Counted from the stretch's first letter, positions 26,772 through 35,818 are shown. The stretch is 64,000 nt of DNA from an uncultured Pelagimonas sp. (GCA_947499735.1 CANMPP010000001.1:930001-994000); one strand, 5' to 3'. The notes: generated by a model from the sequence alone, not told the origin. Numbers and translations: made by a program.

Positions 26772-26810
26772 GTCGGGCGGGGAGGCCCGGCTTTGAAAAG
26801 TCTGGGAGGA
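26772..26810 (+). promoter_or_regulatory. 5' hairpin plus AGTCT-GGGAGGA ribosome site
   Basis: Stem GTCGGGC/GCCCGGC (26772-26778, 26785-26791, one GU pair), then AGTCTGGGAGGA (26799-26810), seven bases before the ATG of binding protein 2. Similar elements occur at 11539 and 57401. The stem lies beside, not over, the ribosome site, so stabilising the 5' end is more likely than blocking translation. Confidence 0.5.
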
Positions 26811-26816
26811 CATTCT

Positions 26817-27902
26817 ATGGATCGCCGTTCCTTTTTGCGCGCCGGCTCGGTCGGCGCTGGTGCCGCTGCTGCTTCTTCGCTGGCAGCGCCTATGTATGCA
26901 CAGGGCAAACGTACACTGACGATGGTGACATCTGTCCCACATGGATTTGCTTTGTTTGATGACGCTGCTGTGACTTTCATCAATGCTGTTGAAGCAATGA
27001 CAGATGGTCAAATTACGATCGACAAAAAAGCAGCCGGTGAACTGGTGGGCGGTTTCGAAGTGTTTGATGCGGTGTCATCAGGTCAGGCGGACATCTATCA
27101 TTCTGCAGAATACTATTTCGGCAATCAGCATCCGGGCTATTACTATTTTACGGCAGTTCCGTTTGGGGCAACCAAATCCGAACTGAACGTTTGGTATCAT
27201 CAAGATGGTGGTAAAGAGCTGCATGATGAACTGGGACAAATCTTTGGTCTGAAAAGTTTTCTCTGCGGAACAACAGGCCTGCAGCCGGGCGGCTGGTTCC
27301 GTAAAGAAATCAATTCAGCGGATGATTTCAACGGTCTGAAATTCCGCATGCCGGGTTTGGGTGGTCAGGCATTGGGACTAACCGGTGCGTCGGTTCAGGC
27401 GATTCCGGGTGGCGAAATCTATCAGGCCCTGTCATCTGGCGCGATTGATGGTGCTGAATGGATCGGTCCATTCGCCGATGAGCGTCTCGGTTTCCAAGAA
27501 GTGTGCAAGTATTACTATACTGCGGGCTTCCACGAGCCAGGTTCGGCACTGTCCGCTGCATTCAACATCGATATTTGGGAAAGCCTGACGCCAAGCCAGC
27601 AGGCGGCTGTTGAACATGCGTCGATTTCCACAACAGAACTGATTTCCGCGATGGGAACAGCCAATAACGGCGCGGCCTTGAAGCGGATTGAATCCCAAGG
27701 CGTCAAGCTGCTGGAATTCTCTGACGATGTTTGGGATCTCTTCGGCAAAGCATCAGAAGAAGCGATGGATAAGTATATGGATGACGATCTTTATGTTCAA
27801 ATCCGCGAAAGCTTTGAAGCATCTTTGAAAAACTCATCAGAATGGTTGAGCCGCTCGGACATGCAGTATATCGCACAGCGTGACCGTGTGTTGCGTGGGT
27901 AA
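26817..27902 (+). CDS. TRAP transporter substrate-binding protein 2 (tandem paralogue)
   Basis: 361 residues, the same length as the preceding gene and clearly a duplicate: same Tat signal (MDRRSFLRAGSVGAGAAAAS), GGWFRKEI with the anchoring Arg, GLKFRMPGLGGQ, GAEWIGPFADE and the same ending. Differences cluster in the pocket-facing stretch (for example YHSAEYYFGNQHPGYYYF against YHSGEYFFMNQHPAYCFF), suggesting related but different ligands. The ribosome site GGGAGGA is excellent and is preceded by a GC-rich hairpin (26772-26791). A terminator separates it from dctQ. Confidence 0.9.
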   Translation: MDRRSFLRAGSVGAGAAAASSLAAPMYAQGKRTLTMVTSVPHGFALFDDAAVTFINAVEAMTDGQITIDKKAAGELVGGFEVFDAVSSGQADIYHSAEYYFGNQHPGYYYFTAVPFGATKSELNVWYHQDGGKELHDELGQIFGLKSFLCGTTGLQPGGWFRKEINSADDFNGLKFRMPGLGGQALGLTGASVQAIPGGEIYQALSSGAIDGAEWIGPFADERLGFQEVCKYYYTAGFHEPGSALSAAFNIDIWESLTPSQQAAVEHASISTTELISAMGTANNGAALKRIESQGVKLLEFSDDVWDLFGKASEEAMDKYMDDDLYVQIRESFEASLKNSSEWLSRSDMQYIAQRDRVLRG

Positions 27903-27925
27903 ATCTAAATAAAGCGAGACAGGGA

Positions 27926-27956
27926 AAGGCCCCCGCCGGTTTTCGGGGGCTTTTCT
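27926..27956 (+). terminator. Terminator/attenuator between binding protein 2 and permease genes
   Basis: Stem GCCCCCG/CGGGGGC (extended by AAA/TTT) with loop CCGGTTTT and tail TTTTC. Partial readthrough would give much binding protein and little membrane subunit, the ratio such transporters need. Confidence 0.8.
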
Positions 27957-28006
27957 AATCGAAAAGGCGCGCACCGATAGGGATCCGCGCCCCAGGGGTG
28001 ATTGGA

Positions 28007-28945
28007 ATGGAAGAACAGGATAGTGCAGGGGTCTTGGATGCCCTTTTGGCAATTGGGCAGGGCCTTTGGTGGGTGATCCAAAATATTGGTATGGCCTATT
28101 ACAATTTTGCTTATGCACTGACGCATCCGGGGCAGTGGCTAGATTGGTCCAACAAAGAGTCGATCCTGAATTTCGTCTACTATGGCGGTTCGGTTGAACT
28201 ATTCTTTGTGGCCTTCACCCTGTTTTTGACAATTTTTGTTGTTGGAATTTTTTCCAACGGGTTCCTTTGGCGCGTGACACAAGGCTTTGAAGCATTGGCA
28301 AATGGTGTCGGTCGCTTCTTTGCATGGGCTGCGTTGTTGATGGTGCTGCAACAAGTTGTCATTGTGTTCATGCAGCGGATTTTTGCGTGGAATTCGATTT
28401 CGATCGGGATCGGTATTCCACTGGAATACAACCTTTTATGGTACGCTGAGGGCTTGAAGTTCTACAATGCGCTGCTTGTTTGCCTGTGCCTGACATATAC
28501 GTTTGTCCAAGGCGGGCATGTGCGTGTGGATCTGCTTTATGCGCCCCTGTCTTTCCGCGCACGCCGCATGGTTGATATGATCGGATCTATGATCTTCATG
28601 ATACCCGTGGCCACCGTGATCTGGATGTATTCCTGGTTCTTTATGTGGCGGCACCTGATCATTCCCAAACCATCCGCGACAGATCAATATGACAGGCTGA
28701 TCCGCAAGGCGCGTGCATTGCGGTGGAATGTTGAAACCGAAGGTGTTTCCGGTGATGGGTTCAACGCGTATTTCCTATTTAAGATCCTGATCGTGGTGAT
28801 GATGGGACTGATCTTTATCCAAGCTTGGACCTTTTTCTATCGCTCTTTCCTGGAATGGAAAGAAGGCGAAGAAAGCGAAAACAAGCTGCTGGATCAAGAT
28901 ATCCTCACCAATGACGAAGACGCCCTGCCGGCCAGCGGCCACTAA
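28007..28945 (+). CDS. TRAP transporter small membrane subunit (DctQ family), enlarged
   Basis: About 312 residues, against the usual 160-200. Start at the ATG (MEEQDSAGVLDALL) after CAGGGG; a GTG at 27998 is an alternative. The extra length is an N-terminal stretch with hydrophobic segments (residues 10-90) and an insert between the last two helices (KPSATDQYDRLIRKARALRW). The core YNALLVCLCLTYTFVQGGHVRVD and RRMVDMIGSMIFMIP match DctQ proteins. The acidic tail is cytoplasmic. It is 18 bases before the large permease gene. Confidence 0.88.
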   Translation: MEEQDSAGVLDALLAIGQGLWWVIQNIGMAYYNFAYALTHPGQWLDWSNKESILNFVYYGGSVELFFVAFTLFLTIFVVGIFSNGFLWRVTQGFEALANGVGRFFAWAALLMVLQQVVIVFMQRIFAWNSISIGIGIPLEYNLLWYAEGLKFYNALLVCLCLTYTFVQGGHVRVDLLYAPLSFRARRMVDMIGSMIFMIPVATVIWMYSWFFMWRHLIIPKPSATDQYDRLIRKARALRWNVETEGVSGDGFNAYFLFKILIVVMMGLIFIQAWTFFYRSFLEWKEGEESENKLLDQDILTNDEDALPASGH

Positions 28946-28963
28946 GGGACTGGAGAAAAGACC

Positions 28964-31318
28964 ATGCTATTTGGACTTGATGGCGTAGAAATTGGCCTCA
29001 TCATTGTGTTTCTGACGCTCTTTGCGTCTATTCTTTCTGGGTTTCCTGTCGCGTTTTCGATTGGTGGCGCGGGGATGATATCCTTTGGTGTCATTGCGTT
29101 GCTGGACAGTTCAGGGTTCCTTGTTCACCACGCTGTTGATACCGGATCGGATGCTTATCGAGCCTTGGTTTCATCTGGTGTGCCTTCGGAAAAGATATCG
29201 ATCTTTAGATATCCAGAATTACCGACCTACGCCTCGCCCGTGTTTGAAAACGGCTGGCAGCGGGAAATGAATGGGTCGATTTCTTTCATCGTCAATCGGA
29301 TCAATGAACGTGTGATCGCGGGTCAATCCATTGAGACACTTTTGGCTGTTGCCATGTTTGTCTTGATGGGGATCGTATTAGAGCGCTCTCGCATTGCGAA
29401 TGACCTTTTGACCACGATGGCGCGTGTCTTTGGCCCGTTGCCCGGCGGTTTGGCGGTATCGATTGTTGTTGTTGGGGCATTCTTGGCCGCATCGACAGGT
29501 ATTGTCGGGGCAACCGTTGTGACCATGGGTTTGCTCGCTTTGCCGACCATGTTGCGCAACAATTATTCACCAGAATTGGCCACGGGTGTGATCGCGGCAT
29601 CTGGTACTTTGGGTCAAATCATTCCGCCATCAATCGTCATTGTTCTATTGGGAACATTGGCAGGCGATCTGTATTCAGCCGCGCAAGAAGCACGTGCCGC
29701 AGAAGCCGGATGTAGCGATGCGCTGACCTATCTGGGCCGGCCGGCGGTTGTATCTGTCGGCACATTGTTCCAAGCGGCCTTGTTGCCGGGAATTTTCTTG
29801 GCAGGTCTTTACGCGGCCTATGCGTTTGGCTTTGCGCTGATCAATCCGTCCAAAGCACCAGCTGTGATCTTGGATGGGGATGAAGGCGAACCGGTCACCA
29901 AATCCGAAGCATTCACATGGTATCTAGGTGTACCTGCACTGTTGGTTGTCGGCACAATTGTATTGGGTCAGATCGGTTTTGTTGGCTCGCAAAGCGTGAT
30001 CGTTGACAGTTACTCTGACGCGGGCGCGACAGCCAGCTTGCGCACCAATGTCAGCGCCACATGTCAGGCATCTATGATTGACCTGCATGGTCAAGACGCA
30101 TGGGACACTGCCGTTGCTGAAGCAGCAGCGATTGAAGCGGCTGGTGGTCAGGTCCAAAGTCAGAAATTGACAGAAGAGGAACTGGTTGCGGCACGTGATG
30201 CGAAGATTGCAAATGCTGCGCCGATTGGCACTGGTATGTCCATTCTGATCATCGCTTTCGGCATTATCTTCAGTTTTGCGCGCGGTGTTTCCCCGTCCGC
30301 TGATGCATGGCCCTTGCTGGTCGGTGCTGCGGGTGTCGCGTTGACAGCCCTGTTCGATATCGTTTTTGTTCCTGCTGGCATGTCGCCGGGCGTAAAAACT
30401 CTAATCATGTTAGTGCCTTGGGCCATTACGATCTTTGGTGCCTATCACGCGTTTGGAATCCTGTCGAAAAACGAATTGTTACGCGTCGTGTTCCCACCAC
30501 TGGTTCTGATCGTTGCGGTGCTGGGATCGATCCTAGGCGGGATCACCAACCCCACACCTGCGGCGGCACTTGGCGCGGCTGGTGCGATCATGCTGGCAGC
30601 GTACCGTAAATTGGGCGAGCAAGATCGCAGTCCAAAGATTATCACTTGGTCAACATTGGCAGTGGTCGTTATGATCCTAGTCGGCGTGAACTTTGACCTG
30701 CGGATCAACGCGGATCAGGTGTCGCTTGAAAGCTGGATGGCGTTCTTTGTTGCCTATGGCGCCTATATATACGCGTTGTTTGGTCTGCTGTTTAGCTGCT
30801 GGGTGCTTTATAGTTCAGGTGTGTTGACACCGGCGGTTCGCGAAACGGCCAAAGTAACATCAATGGTGTTCACGATTTTGATCGCATCGCAATTGTTGAA
30901 CCTTGTCGTGATTTCCTTTGGCGGCGAACACTATATCCAGCAATACCTAAAGAGCTTTGACAATGAATTCACCGTTTTCCTAGTGGTGATGATCGTGCTC
31001 TTTGTGCTGGGTTTTGTGTTGGATTTCTTGGAAATCATCTACATCGTTGTGCCGATTGTCGGGCCGGTGATCTATGGTGGATCCTTCGATCCCAAATGGG
31101 TCACAATCATGATTGCGGTCAATTTGCAGACATCGTTCCTGACGCCTCCATTTGGTTTTGCCCTGTTCTATTTGCGCGGGGTTGCGCCAAAAGAAATCAC
31201 AACCGGTCACATCTATCGCGGTGTGACGCCGTTTGTGTTGATCCAGGTGGTTGGCTTGGCACTGTTGTGGGCGTTCCCAGGTATCGTGACGATTGTTCCT
31301 TCGCTTTTAGGCAATTGA
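28964..31318 (+). CDS. TRAP transporter large permease (DctM family), 784 residues
   Basis: Sodium-coupled permease subunit. DctM proteins usually have about 430 residues. The family core is present: MGIVLERSRIANDLLTTMAR, FLAASTGIVGATVVTMGLLA, ATGVIAASGTLGQIIPPS, and the C-terminal LQTSFLTPPFGFALFYLRG. Extra material lies at residues 50-115 (soluble) and about 230-500, where further helices flank a soluble loop (340-410) rich in Ala/Glu. The frame is unbroken and codon use is like its neighbours, so it is not a fusion artefact. A strong terminator ends the operon. Confidence 0.9.
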   Translation: MLFGLDGVEIGLIIVFLTLFASILSGFPVAFSIGGAGMISFGVIALLDSSGFLVHHAVDTGSDAYRALVSSGVPSEKISIFRYPELPTYASPVFENGWQREMNGSISFIVNRINERVIAGQSIETLLAVAMFVLMGIVLERSRIANDLLTTMARVFGPLPGGLAVSIVVVGAFLAASTGIVGATVVTMGLLALPTMLRNNYSPELATGVIAASGTLGQIIPPSIVIVLLGTLAGDLYSAAQEARAAEAGCSDALTYLGRPAVVSVGTLFQAALLPGIFLAGLYAAYAFGFALINPSKAPAVILDGDEGEPVTKSEAFTWYLGVPALLVVGTIVLGQIGFVGSQSVIVDSYSDAGATASLRTNVSATCQASMIDLHGQDAWDTAVAEAAAIEAAGGQVQSQKLTEEELVAARDAKIANAAPIGTGMSILIIAFGIIFSFARGVSPSADAWPLLVGAAGVALTALFDIVFVPAGMSPGVKTLIMLVPWAITIFGAYHAFGILSKNELLRVVFPPLVLIVAVLGSILGGITNPTPAAALGAAGAIMLAAYRKLGEQDRSPKIITWSTLAVVVMILVGVNFDLRINADQVSLESWMAFFVAYGAYIYALFGLLFSCWVLYSSGVLTPAVRETAKVTSMVFTILIASQLLNLVVISFGGEHYIQQYLKSFDNEFTVFLVVMIVLFVLGFVLDFLEIIYIVVPIVGPVIYGGSFDPKWVTIMIAVNLQTSFLTPPFGFALFYLRGVAPKEITTGHIYRGVTPFVLIQVVGLALLWAFPGIVTIVPSLLGN

Positions 31319-31335
31319 TCTTGGATAAATGTGAA

Positions 31336-31376
31336 AAGCGCCTCGTTTGGGTTTCCAAACGGGGCGCTTGTGCTTT
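31336..31376 (+). terminator. Strong terminator after TRAP permease
   Basis: A 15-bp stem from AAGCGCCTCGTTTGG and its complement with one GU pair and loop GTTT, followed by GTGCTTTT. It may serve the convergent cupin gene too. Confidence 0.85.
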
Positions 31377-31390
31377 TAGGGCTTTTGCAT

Positions 31391-31816
31391 TCAAGACAGA
31401 GGGATGTCGAAATTCGGGTCTGCCAGTTGAAATCCCGAAAAGTTAAACCCAGGCGAAACAGTACACCCGACCAAAGACCATGACCCCAGACATTGTGCAG
31501 ATTGCCAATGGTAGGTGGGAACGATGATCTGTGGCCGTTGGCCATCAGTCAGATCCGGGCCCAGTATATGCGCTGTAGCGGGTCCTGTATCGGTTTCTGA
31601 AAGACGTAAAGTGACAGGGGCACCTGCATAATGGTGCCAGATTTCTGTGCTATCGACCTTATGCCAGTGGCTGGATTCATGTTCCGACAGAAGAAAATAG
31701 ATACAGGTGCCTGCCGGTCGTCCGGAAGTATCCGTATCAACCCATGTCTGGCGATAATGACCGCCTTCGGGATGGGGCTGTAGATCTAGCATGTCAATAA
31801 TGTCTTGGGCTGTCAT
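31391..31816 (-). CDS. Cupin_5 (DUF985) family protein
   Basis: 141 residues of small beta-barrel type. Family signature: LQPHPEGGHYRQTW at the N-terminus, STEIWHHYAGAPVTL in the barrel and WQSAQ..GSWSLVGCTVSPGF near the end. His and Glu residues in EIWHHYAG could bind a metal or sugar nucleotide. Cupin_5 proteins resemble sugar epimerases, but the reaction is not established. It stands alone, convergent with the TRAP operon and divergent from the endolysin gene. Confidence 0.85.
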   Translation of the reverse strand: MTAQDIIDMLDLQPHPEGGHYRQTWVDTDTSGRPAGTCIYFLLSEHESSHWHKVDSTEIWHHYAGAPVTLRLSETDTGPATAHILGPDLTDGQRPQIIVPTYHWQSAQCLGSWSLVGCTVSPGFNFSGFQLADPNFDIPLS

Positions 31817-31979
31817 GACGGTCCTTTGGGATGCGAACGCCTGTTTAAAACAGGTGTTAGAATTGTTGTCAGATCCTTGGAATTAGGGCGCTTTTGCTGC
31901 GTACCGCTGGGTCAGGCGGGATTAAATCATTCAGCACACCATGTCTTGCATCCGCAAACCCTTCAAGAGGTTCAAAACG

Positions 31980-32600
31980 ATGCAGAGCAGAATGAATGTA
32001 AAACATATGGCCGATGAGATCATTGACCGCGAGGGCGGTTATGTGAACGACCCCGATGATCCCGGTGGTGCAACGAATTACGGTGTGACAATCCACACCA
32101 TGCGTCGTTTGGGGCTGGATCTGGATGGCGATGGCCGTGTCACGGCCAGTGATGTGCAGCGCCTTAGCAAGGATCAGGCGGTTGAGATTTTTCTCAAACA
32201 CTATTTTTATGACCCTCGCATTGCGGAATTGCCTGAAATACTACAGGCGAGCGTTTTCGACATGTATGTCAATGCGGGCAATAATGCGGTGAAAATATTG
32301 CAACGTCTTTTGCTGCAAATGGGTGAAACTGTCAGTGTTGATGGCGCAATTGGGCCGCAAACAATTGGTGCCTCTCAATCAGCTGCCCGCAAAGCGCCAG
32401 ATCATCTGGCGGATGCGTATGGCATTGCGCGCCGCAACTATTATTTCGCCATCGCCGATAAACGCGTCGCCAGTCGTAAATACGCGCGCACGCGCGCTGG
32501 TGGCAAAGGCGGCTGGATTCGCCGCGCCGAGGAATTCATTTCTCCAGAATATCATATGACTGAGCGCGAATTCGACGCGCGTGTGGAGGCCTGGGCATGA
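31980..32600 (+). CDS. Endolysin, glycoside hydrolase family 108 with PG-binding domain (gene transfer agent type)
   Basis: 206 residues from the ATG at 31980; an ATG at 31992 is equally possible. The muramidase active-site region is IDREGGYVNDPDDPGGATNY, with the catalytic Glu in EGGY. The C-terminal part has the peptidoglycan-binding motif VDGAIGPQTIGA. There is no signal peptide, so it needs the holin encoded next to it (4-base overlap). In Rhodobacter capsulatus a homologous endolysin/holin pair outside the main gene-transfer-agent cluster releases the particles. No other phage genes occur here. Confidence 0.88.
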   Translation: MQSRMNVKHMADEIIDREGGYVNDPDDPGGATNYGVTIHTMRRLGLDLDGDGRVTASDVQRLSKDQAVEIFLKHYFYDPRIAELPEILQASVFDMYVNAGNNAVKILQRLLLQMGETVSVDGAIGPQTIGASQSAARKAPDHLADAYGIARRNYYFAIADKRVASRKYARTRAGGKGGWIRRAEEFISPEYHMTEREFDARVEAWA

Positions 32601-33142
32601 GTGTGTTTGGATCTGTCATGGGCGGGTTGTTTGGCAATGGGCGTAATGTGATTGCAGAAACAACAGAAATATTTCGCATAAACAAAGAAGCAGAAGCACA
32701 ACGTGGGGCCGACATGCGTGCTGCGTCTTTGGCGCAATTTTCGCAAGAATTTCAGGTCGATAATCGCGGGCGCTTTGATCGGTTCATGGACGGTTTGAAC
32801 CGCATTCCACGCCCTGCGATGGCATTCGGGACCTTGGGTTTGTTTATTTCTGCTATGATCAATCCGATCTGGTTTTCGGAACGCATGGTTGGATTGGCGG
32901 TTATCCCTGACCCATTATGGTGGTTGCTGGGGGCGATCGTCAGCTTTTATTTTGGTGCGCGTTACCAAGCAAAGGGACAGGAGTTTCGTCGCGATATTAC
33001 GCGGACGGTTGCGATGACACCGAATGCGGTTGGTAAAGCTGCTGCCGAACCAACCGTGGTGCATGATGCTAATCCAGCCTCTGCTGATGATGATGGCGAT
33101 AATGACAATCCCGCGCTGAAAGCTTGGAAAAAGGCAGCTTAA
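32597..33142 (+). CDS. Holin, three-TM gene-transfer-agent type
   Basis: 181 residues. An amphipathic N-terminal part (residues 1-65) precedes a hydrophobic block containing RPAMAFGTLGLFISAMINP and PDPLWWLLGAIVSFYFGARY, typical of the GTA holin family. The C-terminal tail is Asp-rich and presumably cytoplasmic. It overlaps the endolysin stop by 4 bases (ATGA). A hairpin (33150-33184) follows before ccmF. Confidence 0.82.
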   Translation: MSVFGSVMGGLFGNGRNVIAETTEIFRINKEAEAQRGADMRAASLAQFSQEFQVDNRGRFDRFMDGLNRIPRPAMAFGTLGLFISAMINPIWFSERMVGLAVIPDPLWWLLGAIVSFYFGARYQAKGQEFRRDITRTVAMTPNAVGKAAAEPTVVHDANPASADDDGDNDNPALKAWKKAA

Positions 33143-33149
33143 AACAAAT

Positions 33150-33184
33150 CGCGCTCCGGCTACTGGTCTTGTGATCGGAGCGCG
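33150..33184 (+). repeat. Inverted repeat between holin and ccmF
   Basis: CGCGCTCCG at 33150-33158 pairs with CGGAGCGCG at 33176-33184, loop 17 bases. No T-run follows, so it is a weak terminator at best. Confidence 0.5.
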
Positions 33185-33231
33185 CGTAAATGGCGATTTC
33201 CTCTTGATTGGTTTGGACATATAGTCCGACC

Positions 33232-35202
33232 ATGATCGTTGAACTTGGACATTTCGCACTTATTTTGGCGTTTGGCGTTGCGCTTCTGCAGGCCTGTTTG
33301 CCTTTGATCGGGGCGATGAAAGGCTGGCGCAGCTGGCAAAATGTGGCTGAACCTGCGGCGAGCGCACAGTTTCTGCTGATCGCTTTTTCATTTGGCGCAC
33401 TGATATACGCATTTATCCATTCAGATTTTTCTGTCCGGGTCGTTTATCTGAACTCTCATTCTTTGAAACCCATGCTCTATAAGATCACTGGCGTATGGGG
33501 CAATCATGAAGGATCTATGCTGCTTTGGGTGTTGATCCTTGCGCTGTTTGGCGCTTGTGCCGGGTGGTTTGGCCATGGTTTGCCGTTGCGTTTCAAGGCC
33601 TTGGTGATTGCAGTTCAGGGATGGATCGGCGTCGCTTTTCTGGGATTTATTTTATTTACCTCAAACCCTTTCCTAAGGCTGGCAGTCCCGCCAATGGATG
33701 GCGAAGGGTTGAACCCGCTCTTGCAAGATCCAGGTCTCGCAATACATCCGCCATTTCTCTACCTAGGCTATGTGGGCCTATCTATTTGTTATAGTTTCGC
33801 AGTGGCCGCCTTGATTGAAGGCCGGGTTGATTCTGCATGGGCCCGATGGGTGCGCCCATGGACACTGGCGGCATGGGTCTTTCTAACGATCGGCATCGGT
33901 TTGGGGTCATGGTGGGCCTATTATGAATTGGGCTGGGGCGGATTTTGGTTCTGGGACCCGGTGGAAAACGCATCTTTCATGCCATGGCTGTTGGCGGCGG
34001 CGCTTTTGCATTCTGCCATTGTCGTAGAAAAACGCGAAGCGTTGAAAACATGGACTGTTTTGCTCGCTATTTTGGCCTTTGGCTTTTCGCTGATTGGAAC
34101 CTTCATTGTGCGTTCCGGTGTTTTGACGTCTGTCCATGCATTTGCCAATGACCCTGAACGCGGCGTGGTGATCCTAGCCTTGTTGGTTTTCTTCGTTGGT
34201 GGCGCATTGGTTCTGTACGCAATCAGGGCGGCATCGATTGAAGCGAAAGGCGTCTTTGGATTGGTCAGCCGGGAAAGCGCGTTGGTGGCCAATAACGTTT
34301 TGTTGGCGGTCGCCTGTTTCGTTGTGTTTATCGGAACCATCTGGCCACTTGTCTCGGAAATGTTGTTCGATCGACCACTCAGTGTCGGTGCACCTTTCTT
34401 CAATCAAGCTTTCACACCCTTTATGGCGTTGCTAGGGTTGCTGTTGCCGGTTGGATCCATGTTGGGATGGAAACGCGGCAATGCATCACGGGTTTTGCGA
34501 CGCTTGCTGCCATTGGCTGTTTGTGCGCTTGCATGTTTTGGACTGGTTTGGGCGTTGCAAACTGGGCGTAGTTTACTTGGCCCTATTGGCCTTATGCTGG
34601 GTGTTTGGCTGATTGGTGGCGCGGTCTTGGACCTGTTGCAACGTCTTGGCCAGAAGCGGGATTTGCGCCGTATTACGACCATAAGGCGGGCGGAGTGGGG
34701 CAAAGCGCTGGGGCATGCAGGCTTTGGTGTCACGATCATGGGCATCGCTGGATTAATGGCCTGGGAAAAAGAGGATATTCGCGTTGCCGAAATCGGGCGC
34801 TCGTATGTTGTTGGGGCTTATGAATTAGAGCTGCAAAAGGTTGAGCAAGTCACTGGTCCGAACTATCAATCCATTGTTGGGTCCGTCGAAGTCAGCCGAA
34901 ATCGACGCGAAATCGCGCTCTTACAACCTGAAAAACGTTTTTACCCCGTTTCGAATGTCCCAACGACGGAGGCAGGCATTGATTACCGTCTGATGCGCGA
35001 TGTTTACGTGGTGCTTGGGGATCAAAAAGGACCAGACAGTTGGGTTGTCCGTGCTTATATCAAACCATTGGCGAATTGGATTTGGGCCGGCGTTTTGATC
35101 ATGGCTGTTGGTGGGGCCACCAGTTTGTCTGACCGGCGTTATCGTGTTGGGGCGGCGTCTGCGAAGATGTCAGATCTGAAACGCGGGGCACCAGCAGAAT
35201 GA
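33232..35202 (+). CDS. ccmF: Cytochrome c maturation protein CcmF
   Basis: Large inner-membrane part of the heme lyase that attaches heme to apocytochrome c. 656 residues with about 14 membrane helices. The Trp-rich WWD signature is ELGWGGFWFWDPVENASFMPW; conserved His residues that ligate heme are in LLQDPGLAIHPPFLYLGY and in FIVRSGVLTSVHAFA. Start at the ATG of MIVELGHFAL; the frame runs further upstream without support. It overlaps ccmH by 4 bases. ccmE lies 27 kb away beside argC. Confidence 0.96.
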   Translation: MIVELGHFALILAFGVALLQACLPLIGAMKGWRSWQNVAEPAASAQFLLIAFSFGALIYAFIHSDFSVRVVYLNSHSLKPMLYKITGVWGNHEGSMLLWVLILALFGACAGWFGHGLPLRFKALVIAVQGWIGVAFLGFILFTSNPFLRLAVPPMDGEGLNPLLQDPGLAIHPPFLYLGYVGLSICYSFAVAALIEGRVDSAWARWVRPWTLAAWVFLTIGIGLGSWWAYYELGWGGFWFWDPVENASFMPWLLAAALLHSAIVVEKREALKTWTVLLAILAFGFSLIGTFIVRSGVLTSVHAFANDPERGVVILALLVFFVGGALVLYAIRAASIEAKGVFGLVSRESALVANNVLLAVACFVVFIGTIWPLVSEMLFDRPLSVGAPFFNQAFTPFMALLGLLLPVGSMLGWKRGNASRVLRRLLPLAVCALACFGLVWALQTGRSLLGPIGLMLGVWLIGGAVLDLLQRLGQKRDLRRITTIRRAEWGKALGHAGFGVTIMGIAGLMAWEKEDIRVAEIGRSYVVGAYELELQKVEQVTGPNYQSIVGSVEVSRNRREIALLQPEKRFYPVSNVPTTEAGIDYRLMRDVYVVLGDQKGPDSWVVRAYIKPLANWIWAGVLIMAVGGATSLSDRRYRVGAASAKMSDLKRGAPAE

Positions 35203-35660
35203 GATGGATCGCAATTCTTCTCACTTGCGTCTTTTGGGTTGGTCCAGGTTTTGCAGTGGAACCCGATGAGGTTCTTGCCGATCCGATTTTAGAAGAGCGC
35301 GCACGCGAAATTTCTAAAGTGCTGCGCTGTCCCGTTTGCCAAGGCGAAACCATCGATGACAGTCATGCCGATAAGGCCAAAGACATGAGAATCTATGTGC
35401 GCGACATGCTGTTACAGGGCCATTCTGATGATGTGGTTATAGACAAGGTCGTTGCCGGTTTCGGCGAAGAGGTGTTGTTTAAGCCCAAGCACGAAGGGTG
35501 GAACATTGTTCTATGGGGCGCCGGGCCGGTTATGCTGATCCTTGGCAGTCTAGGAGGGTGGACTTATGTTCGATCGCGCCAAGCAGCCGGTGCAGATGTT
35601 TTGAGCGCGGCTGAAGAAGAACGTTTGGCCGAGTTGATGAACAGTAGGGATCGTGGTTGA
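35199..35660 (+). CDS. ccmH: Cytochrome c maturation protein CcmH (thiol reductase)
   Basis: 153 residues. A cleavable signal (MRWIAILLTCVFWVGPGFAV) precedes the short catalytic domain with LRCPVCQGETIDDSHA, whose two Cys reduce the apocytochrome heme-binding thiols. RIYVRDMLLQGHSDDVV and VLFKPKHEGWN are family motifs. One C-terminal membrane anchor follows (IVLWGAGPVMLILGSLGGW). The TPR-type CcmI partner is not adjacent. Confidence 0.94.
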   Translation: MRWIAILLTCVFWVGPGFAVEPDEVLADPILEERAREISKVLRCPVCQGETIDDSHADKAKDMRIYVRDMLLQGHSDDVVIDKVVAGFGEEVLFKPKHEGWNIVLWGAGPVMLILGSLGGWTYVRSRQAAGADVLSAAEEERLAELMNSRDRG

Positions 35661-35755
35661 GGTCGGATCCGGTCAAACCCACTCCGACCCAAAAACGGAT
35701 AAAATACCGAAAATTCGAAACAAAACGTCAGTTCATTATGCCAAATAATGACATT

Positions 35756-35792
35756 TGAACGCCCGTGATGACAGAAATCATAGGCGTTCAAG
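35756..35792. repeat. Inverted repeat between ccmH and fliI
   Basis: TTGAACGCC at 35756-35764 pairs with GGCGTTCAA at 35784-35792, with an inner TGAT/ATCA pairing. It lies between two convergent genes and probably acts as a bidirectional transcription or degradation barrier. No T-run is present. Confidence 0.45.
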
Positions 35793-35818
35793 ATGGTTTG
35801 GGGGGAAATTTCACAGGA

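Noticed and set aside
31845-31860. CtrA-like TTAA...TTAG upstream of the endolysin
   Set aside because: Spacing is 8 instead of 7 and the second half is TTAG; the match is too weak. A near-palindrome CCTGTTTAAAACAGG at 31840 overlaps it, which is more likely to matter.
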